A DNA stretch of 64,000 nucleotides from Streptomyces ruber (GTDB taxonomy: Bacteria; Actinomycetota; Actinomycetes; Streptomycetales; Streptomycetaceae), in NCBI RefSeq assembly GCF_014648075.1, contig NZ_BMQK01000004.1:252048-316047 (forward strand), in the 5' to 3' direction. A program made the translations under genes and the position numbers. This document shows, piece by piece, positions 27,836 through 35,581 of this stretch; positions within the stretch are counted from its first letter, which is position 1, and every line of letters starts with the position of its first letter. The notes under the pieces are model-generated. The model searched no databases, was not told the DNA's origin, and worked only from the letters and a program-made list of their open reading frames with translations.

Positions 27836-28765
27836 ATGACTCACCGCAAGCTCGCACACGCACGCATGGCCGTCGTCGGTGCTGTGGGAGCCGCCCTGCT
27901 CGTACCTACCGCCGCCGTCGCCGGCCCGGCCGGGGGAGGCGACGTACCGCGGCTCCAGTGCACGTCGGCCCGGACGGGCCTGGCCGCCGCCCTGCGTCGG
28001 GACATCACCACCGCGCTCGCGCACCGCAGGGGCACGATCGCGGTGGGCCTGCGCGACCGGGCCACCGACACCACCTGCACCCTGCGCGCCGACACCGCCT
28101 TCGACTCGGCGAGCGTCGTCAAGGTGACCGTGCTGGCGACCCTCCTCTGGGACGCGCGCAGAGAGGGGCGCATGCTCACACAGCGCGAGAAGAAGCTCTC
28201 CACCGCCATGATCACCAGGTCCGACAACGCGGCCACCAGCGCGCTGTGGCGGCAGTTGGGCATGACGAAGATCAGGGGCTTCCTCACGGCGGCGGAAATG
28301 ACCGAGACCAGGGCGGGCACAGGCGGCTACTGGGGACTCACCCAGATCACCGCCCGGGACGAGCAGAAGCTCCTCGTGCTGATCACCACGGAGAACTCCG
28401 TGCTGAGCAACGACAACCGCGCGTACATCCTCGAACTGATGGGCGAGGTCATCCCCTCGCAGCGCTGGGGCACGCCCGCCGGGGCGCCCGCCGACGTCTC
28501 GGTGCACGTCAAGAACGGGTGGCTGTGCCGGTCGGCGTACGGATGGCGCGTGCACAGCATCGGGGCGTTCCGGGGAAACGGGCACGACTACACGATCGTC
28601 GTCCTGACCCACGGCAACAGCACCATGAACTACGGCGTGGCCACGATCGAGCGCATAGCCCGAGCCGTCCACGCGGACCTCGTGCCCGCCACCCCTGGAG
28701 GGCGTCGGTACGAGCCCCCGGACGAACCGGAAGAGGCGTACGTACCCGTGCCGCCCGGAAGCTGA
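27836..28765 (+). CDS. Secreted serine beta-lactamase-like hydrolase
   Basis: 309 residues. A signal peptide (RKLAHARM, then AVVGAVGAALLVPTAAVAG) is followed by a class A beta-lactamase-like fold: SxxK motif SVVK (Ser93, Lys96), SDN motif at 129-131, and KNG at 226-228 in place of KTG. I see no ExxLN motif, so the deacylating Glu166 of true class A lactamases seems absent. The protein may be a penicillin-binding or D-Ala-D-Ala-processing homologue rather than a resistance enzyme. The ATG was chosen for its GGAGAGGGG ribosome site. It ends in a proline and acid-rich tail. Confidence 0.85.
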   Translation: MTHRKLAHARMAVVGAVGAALLVPTAAVAGPAGGGDVPRLQCTSARTGLAAALRRDITTALAHRRGTIAVGLRDRATDTTCTLRADTAFDSASVVKVTVLATLLWDARREGRMLTQREKKLSTAMITRSDNAATSALWRQLGMTKIRGFLTAAEMTETRAGTGGYWGLTQITARDEQKLLVLITTENSVLSNDNRAYILELMGEVIPSQRWGTPAGAPADVSVHVKNGWLCRSAYGWRVHSIGAFRGNGHDYTIVVLTHGNSTMNYGVATIERIARAVHADLVPATPGGRRYEPPDEPEEAYVPVPPGS

Positions 28766-28826
28766 ACACCCGTGCGTTCACGGTGAGTCCACCTGCGGAC
28801 CACCCCTCCCGGCCTACGGTGACGCC

Positions 28827-29873
28827 ATGCGTCTGAGACTTCTCCTCGCGACCCTGGCCGCCGGCCTCACGGCGGCCACCACGCTGACGGCCGCCGGACC
28901 GGCCGCCGCGAGCGGCCCCCGTACCGTGAACGCCTGCTCGCCCGCCGTCTCCGTCGAGGGCTTCTCCGACGCCCTCGACAAGACGACGTACGAGAACACG
29001 TACGTCGGCAACTTCTCGGCCCTCGCCATGGACCGCAACGGCGGCCTCCTCGCGGTCTCCGACCGGTCGGCCCTGTTCTCGCTGGATCGCCGCAGCCTCC
29101 GGCCGACCGGTGTCGTGCAGCTCGCCGACGGCAACGGGACCGCGCTGGACGCCGAGGGCCTGGTCGTCGACCGTGACGGTACGCGGCTGATCAGCGACGA
29201 GACCGGGCCCGCCGTACGACGTCACGCCCGCGACGGCCGGGTCCTGGAGGAACTGCCCGTACCGGCCGGACTCCGGGTCGCCCCGGCCGGGCGCGCCACC
29301 ACGAACGGGACCTTCGAAGGCCTGACCATGCTGCCCGGCGACCGCACGCTGCTCGCCGCCATGGAGTACGCGATCTCCGGTGACAGCACGGACATCGTGC
29401 GCTTCCAGACCTGGCAGCGAAAGGAGAACGCGCGCGGTGGACAGTTCCGGCTGTCCGCCCAGTACGCCTACCGCACCGACCCCGGCCTCGGCGTCCCCGA
29501 GGTCACCGCCATTCCGGACGGCCGCCTCCTCGTCCTGGAACGCGGCTTCACCGCCGGCGTCGGCAACACGGTCCGCCTCTACCTGGCCGACCCGCGGCAC
29601 GCCACGGACGTCGGTGGCGTCGACACGCTGACCGGTCAGCGGGGCGTGCGACTGATCAGGAAGACGCTCCTCGCCGACCTGGTGAACTGCCCGACCCTGG
29701 GCGCCACCGCCAAGCAGCCCCAGCCCAATCCGCTCCTCGACAACATCGAGGCCATGACGGTCACGGGCCGTGGCAAGGGCGGCCGCCTGGACGTCCTCCT
29801 CGCCAGCGACGACAACGAGAACGCGGCCCAGACGACGCGGTTCTATTCACTGCGGGTGCGCACGGCGAAGTGA
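28827..29873 (+). CDS. Secreted phytase-like esterase domain protein
   Basis: 348 residues with a clear signal peptide (RLRLLLATLAAGLTAATTLTAAGPAAAS). The mature part is a beta-propeller-like domain of the 'esterase-like activity of phytase' family: VGNFSALAMDRNGGLLAVSDRSALF, LDAEGLVVDRDGTRLISDETGP, GTFEGLTMLPGDRTLLAAME, PEVTAIPDGRLLVLERG and NIEAMTVTGRG...VLLASDDNE. The substrate is unknown; a phosphoesterase role is inferred from the family name only. It follows the lactamase-like gene by 61 bases on the same strand. Confidence 0.85.
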   Translation: MRLRLLLATLAAGLTAATTLTAAGPAAASGPRTVNACSPAVSVEGFSDALDKTTYENTYVGNFSALAMDRNGGLLAVSDRSALFSLDRRSLRPTGVVQLADGNGTALDAEGLVVDRDGTRLISDETGPAVRRHARDGRVLEELPVPAGLRVAPAGRATTNGTFEGLTMLPGDRTLLAAMEYAISGDSTDIVRFQTWQRKENARGGQFRLSAQYAYRTDPGLGVPEVTAIPDGRLLVLERGFTAGVGNTVRLYLADPRHATDVGGVDTLTGQRGVRLIRKTLLADLVNCPTLGATAKQPQPNPLLDNIEAMTVTGRGKGGRLDVLLASDDNENAAQTTRFYSLRVRTAK

Positions 29874-30185
29874 GAGGCGTGGGGGCCGACATTCGACGTA
29901 CTGCGGACGGTGCGGATTTGCGGGCGGATCCCCGCAGATTTTCCCGGACCGGCGGACGTAATAGCAGACGCATGTAGGCCCTTTGCTGGGACCTGTGCTA
30001 CCTTGATAAAAGTTGCAGTTCTGGTCACTGGAAAGATCGAATGCTCGTACGATTTCCATCGATGAGCACTCCTGCCTTTCCTGTGATTTCCGTTTCTTCT
30101 CGGATGTTGCCCGGAAGGGCGATCATTGCGGCGACTTCAGGTCCGCAGAGCGTGGACTCGGGCAGTGCCCCAAGGGAGATTCGCC
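29874..30185. other. AT-richer intergenic region and probable long leader of the cold-shock gene
   Basis: 312 bases without a gene. It starts with small GC hairpins (TGCGGG/CCCGCA) after the phytase-like gene. From about 29990 the composition shifts to clearly more A and T (for example CCTTGATAAAAGTTGCAG and GATTTCCATCGATGAGC). This is likely the promoter and long 5' untranslated region of the cold-shock gene, where cold-responsive folding is common. I could not fix the -35 and -10 boxes. Confidence 0.5.
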
Positions 30186-30389
30186 ATGGCATCCGGCACA
30201 GTGAAGTGGTTCAACGCGGAAAAGGGTTTCGGCTTCATCGAGCAGGATGGTGACGGCGCCGACGTGTTCGCCCACTACTCGAACATCGCCGCCTCGGGAT
30301 TCCGTGAACTCCAGGAGGGCCAGAAGGTGACCTTCGACCTCACGCAAGGTCAAAAGGGTCCGCAGGCCGGCAACATCATTGCCGCCTGA
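30186..30389 (+). CDS. Cold-shock domain protein (CspA family)
   Basis: 67 residues, a single OB-fold cold-shock domain that binds single-stranded RNA or DNA and keeps messages unfolded. RNP1 is KGFGFI in [16 protein letters not shown]2 is DVFAHYSNI, and the end is [10 protein letters not shown]. The ATG is preceded by GGGAG with 7 bases spacing. It has its own terminator and is followed by a CBS-domain gene and a small conserved gene, a grouping that I recall around other Streptomyces csp genes. It is probably controlled through its AT-rich leader. Confidence 0.97.
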   Translation: MASGTVKWFNAEKGFGFIEQDGDGADVFAHYSNIAASGFRELQEGQKVTFDLTQGQKGPQAGNIIAA

Positions 30390-30408
30390 CACCACAGCTT
30401 TCCGTACG

Positions 30409-30443
30409 ACCGGGGCCCGCACATCTGGGGTGCGGACCCCGGT
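30409..30443 (+). terminator. Terminator of the cold-shock gene
   Basis: 14-bp arms (30409-30422 and 30430-30443) with one mismatch and a 7-base loop, followed by TTCATT. It stands 20 bases after the cold-shock stop codon. Confidence 0.85.
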
Positions 30444-30682
30444 TCATTGCGTTTATCCGTTCCCTCGATTCTTCCCGTGGGAATACATCGGCCGCCGAGG
30501 CTGATACGCATCGGAGCCCTCTTCGCCGCATCCGCGAAACACCCGCCAATTTCACCTCGGTGTATCGGTCCTCGTTCACGGTTCGGTTCTGTGCCGCCTG
30601 CGACCGCCTACGGCAATTCTCCGACAGGTGCCGTATCGAGACGTCGGCCGTCCCCGCCCATCCCATGGAGAAGGAGCAACCA

Positions 30683-31096
30683 TTGACGCCGTCCGATCGA
30701 ACACCGTGGCCCCAGCGAGCCGATGACACCTTCGGCGCCGTCCCGACGGCCGGTGACGCCATGGACAACCCTGGACTCCAGGTGGAGGACCACATGGCCG
30801 TCGACGTGGCACTGTCGGTTCTTCTCGGCGCCCACGTCACGCACCTGCTCCTCCGCGACGAGGAAGGCCGGTGTGCCGGCCTGGTCACCCGGGCCCAGCT
30901 CGCCGCGCACCGCGGTGGAACGTGGTACCGCGACCGGACATGCCTGCGGGACATCGCGCTCGACCGAGGGCCGTTCACCTCGTCCTCGGCCGCACTCGGC
31001 GACGCGGAGACCGCCATGCGGGAGCGGACACTGGGGCTGTCCCCCGTGGTCGACGAGAACGGCTACACCCTGGGCACCCTCGCCCTCCTCCCTTGA
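30683..31096 (+). CDS. CBS-domain protein
   Basis: 137 residues with a CBS pair-like fold: VEDHMAVDVALSVLLGAHVTHLLLRDEEGRCAGLVTRAQL and SAALGDAETAMRERTLGLSPVVDENGYTLGTLAL. CBS domains usually bind adenine nucleotides. The TTG at 30683 was chosen because GAAGGAG lies 7 bases upstream; an in-frame ATG at 30665 overlaps that site and has none of its own. The gene lies between the cold-shock gene and another small gene, on the same strand. A regulatory role in cold or energy stress is inference from context. Confidence 0.75.
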   Translation: MTPSDRTPWPQRADDTFGAVPTAGDAMDNPGLQVEDHMAVDVALSVLLGAHVTHLLLRDEEGRCAGLVTRAQLAAHRGGTWYRDRTCLRDIALDRGPFTSSSAALGDAETAMRERTLGLSPVVDENGYTLGTLALLP

Positions 31097-31130
31097 TCCC
31101 CCACGGCGTCGGACCGGTCCGGCGATCCAC

Positions 31131-31174
31131 TCCCTCACTTCCTCACTCCCTCACTCCCTCACTCCCTCACTCCC
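31131..31174 (+). repeat. Octamer tandem repeat (TCCCTCAC) in the leader of the next gene
   Basis: About five and a half copies of TCCCTCAC, one with a T in place of C (TTCCTCAC), end directly at the GGAGG ribosome site of the gene at 31184. The transcript would carry a purely pyrimidine-plus-A stretch before the start codon, which could change length by slippage. Confidence 0.9.
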
Positions 31175-31183
31175 GGAGGCATC

Positions 31184-31477
31184 ATGCGCTGTGTCATCGC
31201 CGGTTTCCCCTTCGACCTCACCAAGGGCCAAGTGGAGCAGTCGATGGGGGGCGTCAGACCCGAACCCGTCACCGGCATGTCCGTGACCATCTGCCGCCGC
31301 ACCTACCCCGTCATGCAGGTCGGGCAAGTGATCACCAGGCAGGACCGCCGCGACATCACCACCAGCGAGATGCGCAGGGCGCTGACCAGGCTCGGTTTCA
31401 CCTGTCATCCGGCCCCGCCCGCCGCGCCGGTGTACCGTTTCGCCCCCTGGCGGACGACGACCGCACAGCTCGACTGA
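31184..31477 (+). CDS. Small conserved protein linked to cold-shock genes (97 aa)
   Basis: Function unknown. The sequence RCVIAGFPFDLTKGQVEQSM, PEPVTGMSVTICRRTYPVMQVGQVITRQDRRDITTSEMRRAL and LGFTCHP is strongly patterned. As far as I recall, similar proteins stand next to csp genes in other streptomycetes. No signal peptide. The ribosome site GGAGG lies only 4 bases before the ATG and directly after the octamer repeat. Position suggests co-regulation with the cold-shock and CBS genes. Confidence 0.75.
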   Translation: MRCVIAGFPFDLTKGQVEQSMGGVRPEPVTGMSVTICRRTYPVMQVGQVITRQDRRDITTSEMRRALTRLGFTCHPAPPAAPVYRFAPWRTTTAQLD

Positions 31478-31599
31478 CACCCGGCCGTCACCCGGGGCGG
31501 GACGCTCCGGGACTCCCGGACCGGCCCGTCCTTTCCGCGCCTCGCCGACGGGACGCCCGAGCGGCGCGGCACGCGGCAGCCGAGGACCGCCGCCGCCGA

Positions 31600-32679
31600 T
31601 CAGCGCCGCAGGTCCCACGGCACGGCGTGCCGCAGCACCCGCCCCCACATCGACGCGTACTGCCGCCACAGCGGTCCGGTCGCGTAGGGAACGCCGTACT
31701 TCTCGCAGAGTCGGCGTACCCGCGGGGCGATCTCGGCGTAACGGTTGCTGGGCAGGTCGGGGAAGAGGTGGTGCTCGATCTGGTGGCCGAGGTTCCCGCT
31801 GAGCACACGGAGGAGGAGACCTCCCTCGAAGTCCGCCGAGCCCTGGACCTGCCGCAGGTACCACTGGGCGCGGCTCTCGTCCTCGATCTCCTCCTCGGTG
31901 AAGGTCCGCACGTCCCCGGGGAAGTGGCCACAGAAGATGACGGTGTGCGCCCAGACGTTGCGCAGCCCGTTCGCGGTGACGTTGCCGAGCAGGCAGGGCA
32001 GGGCGGAGGGGCCGGCCAGGAGCGGGAAGAGGACATAGTCCTTGGCGCACTGGCGCACCGCCTTCCGCGCCAGGTGCGCGACTTCACCGAGGAAGGCCCG
32101 CACGCTCTTGCGACCGTCGGTGACCGCGTCCGCCTCCAGGTCGTACAGGGCGATGCCCCACTCGAAGACGGGGGCGAGCAGGGCGGCGTACAGCGGCTGC
32201 AGCAGATGCACCGGGTGCCAGGGCTGCTCGGGGCTCATGCGCAGGATCGTGTAACCGAGGTCGCGGTCACGGCCGACGACGTTGGTGTACGTGTGGTGCA
32301 GGTGATTGTGGGTGTGTTTCCAGGCGTCGGCGGGGGTGAGGAAATCGAACTCCCAGGTGGTCGAGTGAATCGCCGGATCGCCCATCCAGTCCCACTGGCC
32401 GTGCAGGATGTTGTGACCCAGCTCCATGTTCTCCAGGGTCTTGGCGACGGTGAGCATCGCCGTGCCCGCACACCACGCGGGCGGCAGCAGCGAGACGGCG
32501 AGCGCGAGACGTCCGCCGGCCTCCAGGCCGCGCTGCACGGCGATCACCGTACGGATGTAACGGGCGTCCTCGTCCCCGCGCGTGGCGACGACCTCGGCGC
32601 GGATACGGTCGAGCGCGGCGCCGAACTCCTCGGCGCGGGCGGGGGAGAGGGGCGGGAGGGCTGCGGGGGTCGAGGTCAT
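31600..32679 (-). CDS. Membrane fatty acid desaturase
   Basis: Introduces a double bond into membrane lipid acyl chains using oxygen and electrons from a ferredoxin-type reductase. 359 residues with the three di-iron histidine clusters: HNILHG at 89-94, HTHNHLHH at 122-129 and HQIEHH at 299-304. Hydrophobic segments near 55-75, 150-175 and 215-250 give the membrane anchor. A matching reductase gene lies 40 bases upstream on the same strand. The pair resembles mycobacterial DesA3 with its oxidoreductase partner. The position beside cold-shock genes suggests a membrane-fluidity role; that link is inferred. Confidence 0.93.
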   Translation of the reverse strand: MTSTPAALPPLSPARAEEFGAALDRIRAEVVATRGDEDARYIRTVIAVQRGLEAGGRLALAVSLLPPAWCAGTAMLTVAKTLENMELGHNILHGQWDWMGDPAIHSTTWEFDFLTPADAWKHTHNHLHHTYTNVVGRDRDLGYTILRMSPEQPWHPVHLLQPLYAALLAPVFEWGIALYDLEADAVTDGRKSVRAFLGEVAHLARKAVRQCAKDYVLFPLLAGPSALPCLLGNVTANGLRNVWAHTVIFCGHFPGDVRTFTEEEIEDESRAQWYLRQVQGSADFEGGLLLRVLSGNLGHQIEHHLFPDLPSNRYAEIAPRVRRLCEKYGVPYATGPLWRQYASMWGRVLRHAVPWDLRR

Positions 32680-32719
32680 GGGGGCTCCTTGGGACGACCG
32701 GCACCGGCGGGCACCGGGT

Positions 32720-33859
32720 TCACAGGTCGAGGGCGAGCGGGCCCGCGGCTCCGTTGACGCAGGTCTGGATCAACTCGCCGGGTTCGCCGTGCACTTCACC
32801 GGTGCGCAGGTCCCGTACGCGGCCGTGGAGCAGCGGCGCCAGGCACCCGAAGCAGATGCCCCGGCGGCAGCCGTACGGGAGCACGGCACCGGCGGCCTCA
32901 CCGGTGTGCAGCAGGGGGACGGACGCCGCCGACTCGGCCTCGACTCCGCTGCGTTCGAACCGCACCCGGCCGCCGCCGTCGGCGGCGGGCGCGAGCGGGG
33001 CGAGGGGCAGGAGCCGGAAGTGCTCCACGTGCAGACGCCGGGCCGCGCCGGCCGCGTCCCAGCGTGCCCGGAGCGCGTCCAACAGCCCGGCGGGACCACA
33101 GGCCCAGGTCTCCCGGGCCGCCCAGTCGGGGCACAGCCGGCCGACGTGCTCCGCGGTCAGCCGGCCGGCTGACCGGGTGTAGTGCAGGTGCAGGCGGAGC
33201 CAGGGCGCCCGGCGTGCCAGCCCGGTCAGTTCGGCGCGGAAGAGGCAGTCGCCGGGACCGGGTGCGCTGTGCAGGAGGAGGACGTCGGTCCGGGCCGGGG
33301 GCGGACGGCGGGCGAGCGTGCGCAGCATTCCCATCACCGGGGTGATGCCGCTGCCGGCCGTCACCATCAGCATCCGGGCGGGCGACGGCTCGGGCAGGAC
33401 GAACTCCCCCTGCGCGGGCCCGAGCCGGAGCACCGTCCCCGGGGACGTGCGGTGCACCAGGTGCGGGGAGACCGCGCCCCGCGGGTCCTCCTTGACGGTG
33501 ACGGTCAGCACCCGGCTTCTCGTGCCGTCCTCCGGCGGGGAGGTCAGCGAGTACGTACGCCAGTGCCGTACGCCGTCCAGTTCGACCCCCACCGGCAGGT
33601 ACTGGCCGGCCCGGTGTCCCGCCCAGCCCCGCCCCGGCCGGATCACCAGCGTGACGGCACCCGGCCCCTCGGGACGTACGGCCGTCACGCGGCCCGCGGG
33701 GTGCCGCGCGGACAGCAGCGGGTCGATCAGGCCGAGGTAGTCGTCAGGGGTGAGCGGGCTGGTCAGCCGACCGGCGGCGGCCAGCAGGGCGCGGGCGAGG
33801 CGACCGGTGATCCGCTCGGCGAGCGGGCCGGCCGGCGTCGCCGGCAGGAAGACGGGCAT
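32720..33859 (-). CDS. Ferredoxin-NAD(P)H reductase fused to 2Fe-2S domain (desaturase partner)
   Basis: 379 residues. N-terminal FAD-binding barrel with HRAGQYLPVGVELDGVRHWRTYSLTSPPE (flavin motif RxYS), then a NAD(P)H-binding half with MLMVTAGSGITPVMGMLRTLARR, and a C-terminal plant-type 2Fe-2S ferredoxin with YGCRRGICFGC and a distal Cys in LIQTCVNG, giving the four cluster cysteines. It would pass electrons to the desaturase encoded downstream. The ATG at 33859 has GGGAGGA upstream. No membrane segments. Confidence 0.92.
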   Translation of the reverse strand: MPVFLPATPAGPLAERITGRLARALLAAAGRLTSPLTPDDYLGLIDPLLSARHPAGRVTAVRPEGPGAVTLVIRPGRGWAGHRAGQYLPVGVELDGVRHWRTYSLTSPPEDGTRSRVLTVTVKEDPRGAVSPHLVHRTSPGTVLRLGPAQGEFVLPEPSPARMLMVTAGSGITPVMGMLRTLARRPPPARTDVLLLHSAPGPGDCLFRAELTGLARRAPWLRLHLHYTRSAGRLTAEHVGRLCPDWAARETWACGPAGLLDALRARWDAAGAARRLHVEHFRLLPLAPLAPAADGGGRVRFERSGVEAESAASVPLLHTGEAAGAVLPYGCRRGICFGCLAPLLHGRVRDLRTGEVHGEPGELIQTCVNGAAGPLALDL

Positions 33860-34449
33860 CCGCGGTCCTCCCTCCTCGTACGGAACGGTCGGCACCGGAA
33901 CCGGCGCCGACCACACCCGGGTACGCCGAACCGCGCGGAGAGCCGGCGATCGGCATGGGTGCGGCGTGTGCGGGGTGCCGTGACGCCGGTCCGCGGATGT
34001 GGCGGACAGGCGGGCGTCGCCGCGGGTGCGCGGGCGCCGTGTGGTGCACCGGCGCCGAGGTACGTCGCGGGCGTCGGCGATCGGCCGACACGGCCCTCGG
34101 ACACGACGCGCTCACGTCTCCGTCTCCCGAGTTCGGGGGAAGGGGGCCTGACGCCAGAGAACCACGACCGGCTGCCACGTGCAGGTACGCCGGTCCTCTT
34201 CGCGCCATCCCTCCCGGCCCCTCCCATCTCCCGTCCCCCGGCACCGGTGCGCCGGCCGGCGGTCCACACCCGCTCCGGACTGGACGGACCCTGGCACGCC
34301 GTGCCCCCGTGAGGGCCGCCACATGACCGGATCCCCTTCGGGCCGCATCGCCGGAGGACCTCGACGGCGGCGCCGGAACGCCCGGGCCGGAGCTCTTCCC
34401 TGACCGGTCCTGTCTCCGCGAGCTGCCGGTACGGCGTCAGTGATGCTGG
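33860..34449. other. 590-base region without a recognisable gene
   Basis: Upstream of the desaturase operon and downstream of the acetyltransferase gene. Open frames cross it on both strands, but their translations are Arg, Pro and Gly rich with no domain and no consistent third-position bias. It must hold the reductase-desaturase promoter. I see no clear operator, tRNA or terminator. Confidence 0.4.
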
Positions 34450-34950
34450 TCAGTGTGTCGTCACGAGCCGGCGCCCGAATCGGACCCCGGGCCGCCCGCC
34501 GACGTCGACATACCCCGCCGCGGTGAACCCGGTGCGTCCGAGCACGGTCATGGAGGCCGCGTTGTCGAGCGTGGTGACCGCGGTCAGTGAGGACAGCCGG
34601 TACGCCGTGGCGGCCGAACCGCACACCTCCCGCACCGCTGCCGTCGCCACACCCCGGCCCGCCGCGCGCTCGCCGATCCGGTAGCCGAGTTCGGCGCTGC
34701 CCTCCTCCTGGGCGCCCACGTCCACGAGGTTGACGCGGCCGATCAGCTCGCCGTCCTCGTCCAACACCACGTGGAAGTGGCACTCCCCGGCGTCCTGCTC
34801 GGCCAGCAGCGCACGGTGGCGGTCGGCGAACCCGGCGAAGTACGCGTCCCCGCGATCCGGCACCGACCGGGCGAAGTACTCCCGGTTCTCCCGCTCGAAG
34901 GCCAGCAGGGCCGCCGCGTGATCACTTCGGAGCCGCTCCAGCCTCACCAT
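34450..34950 (-). CDS. GNAT N-acetyltransferase, RimJ/RimL type
   Basis: 166 residues. It begins VRLERLRSDHAAALLAFERENREYF, typical of RimJ-like GNATs. The acetyl-CoA loop is IGERAAGRGVATAAVREV (R/Q-x-x-G-x-A), with LTAVTTLDNAASMTVLGRTGFTAAGYVDV as the closing strands. It may acetylate a ribosomal protein N-terminus or a small molecule; the target is not predictable. An imperfect palindrome lies 17 bases before the start. Confidence 0.88.
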   Translation of the reverse strand: MVRLERLRSDHAAALLAFERENREYFARSVPDRGDAYFAGFADRHRALLAEQDAGECHFHVVLDEDGELIGRVNLVDVGAQEEGSAELGYRIGERAAGRGVATAAVREVCGSAATAYRLSSLTAVTTLDNAASMTVLGRTGFTAAGYVDVGGRPGVRFGRRLVTTH

Positions 34951-34966
34951 GCTCGGAAGCTACACG

Positions 34967-34991
34967 TATCGGTGACCATGGCCAACCGATA
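34967..34991. promoter_or_regulatory. Inverted repeat before the acetyltransferase gene
   Basis: TATCGGT and ACCGATA, 11 bases apart with GGCCATGG-like symmetry in the middle, lie 17-41 bases upstream of the acetyltransferase ATG. Candidate operator; no cognate regulator is suggested by the neighbours. Confidence 0.3.
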
Positions 34992-35078
34992 TTCGCGTTA
35001 ACCGTGCACGGCGCCGAGGCGCGAGCGACGTGCGGTGAAGCGGATACAACGCGTCGAACGCAAGCATCGTGCTTCTGC

Positions 35079-35465
35079 TCACCGCGCCGACAGGCCGACG
35101 GCCGCGTGGGCCGCGTCCAGGATCCGTCCGATCTCGGAGGCGGCCCGTCGTGCCCGGTCCGCGTCACCCGTCCTGGCGGTGTCCACCCAGTGACGGAGGT
35201 CCGCTGCCAGGCCGGGCTGACGCCGGACGTGGACATGGACGGCCCACTGGGCGACGAACCGCTGGAACGGTGCCGGGTCGGAGCCCTGGCGGGACCGGTC
35301 GGCCGCCTGGTCCGGCTCCCGGGTGAAGGCCGGAAGCGCGGCAGGCGCGATCTGGCTGACGGCCTGCCGGAGCGTGGTGACCGTGGCAGCGGGCTGGGGG
35401 ACGTCAGGCACGGGCGCGATGATCCTCCAGCGCGGCAGCCTGTCGGGCCCGAACACCTGCGCCAC
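35079..35465 (-). CDS. Small hypothetical protein (128 aa)
   Basis: No certain function. The helical stretches LRQAVSQIAPAALPAFTREP, FQRFVAQWAVHVHVRRQPGLAADL and ASEIGRILDAAHAAV resemble small Streptomyces proteins of the DUF6247 kind; that is a tentative recollection. The GTG at 35465 has no good ribosome site, so the true start is uncertain. It is divergent from the large ABC exporter with 117 bases between. Codon use is normal for a gene. Confidence 0.55.
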   Translation of the reverse strand: MAQVFGPDRLPRWRIIAPVPDVPQPAATVTTLRQAVSQIAPAALPAFTREPDQAADRSRQGSDPAPFQRFVAQWAVHVHVRRQPGLAADLRHWVDTARTGDADRARRAASEIGRILDAAHAAVGLSAR

Positions 35466-35581
35466 CGCCCGGACGAGGGGCGGCCCCGGCCGATTGTTGC
35501 AGCGGGATGAAATCCCGCCCCGCCCGCGTTGGTGCCTTCCGGCAGACAGCGGGCAGAACAGCAGATGAGGGAGGCACCCGG

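Noticed and set aside
31600..33859. Polyketide or other biosynthetic cluster beginning at the desaturase
   Set aside because: Only the desaturase and its reductase are present; no synthase, carrier or tailoring genes surround them.
33955..34326. Possible gene between the reductase and acetyltransferase genes
   Set aside because: Translations in all frames are Arg/Pro-rich without conserved patterns, and no ribosome site is convincing.
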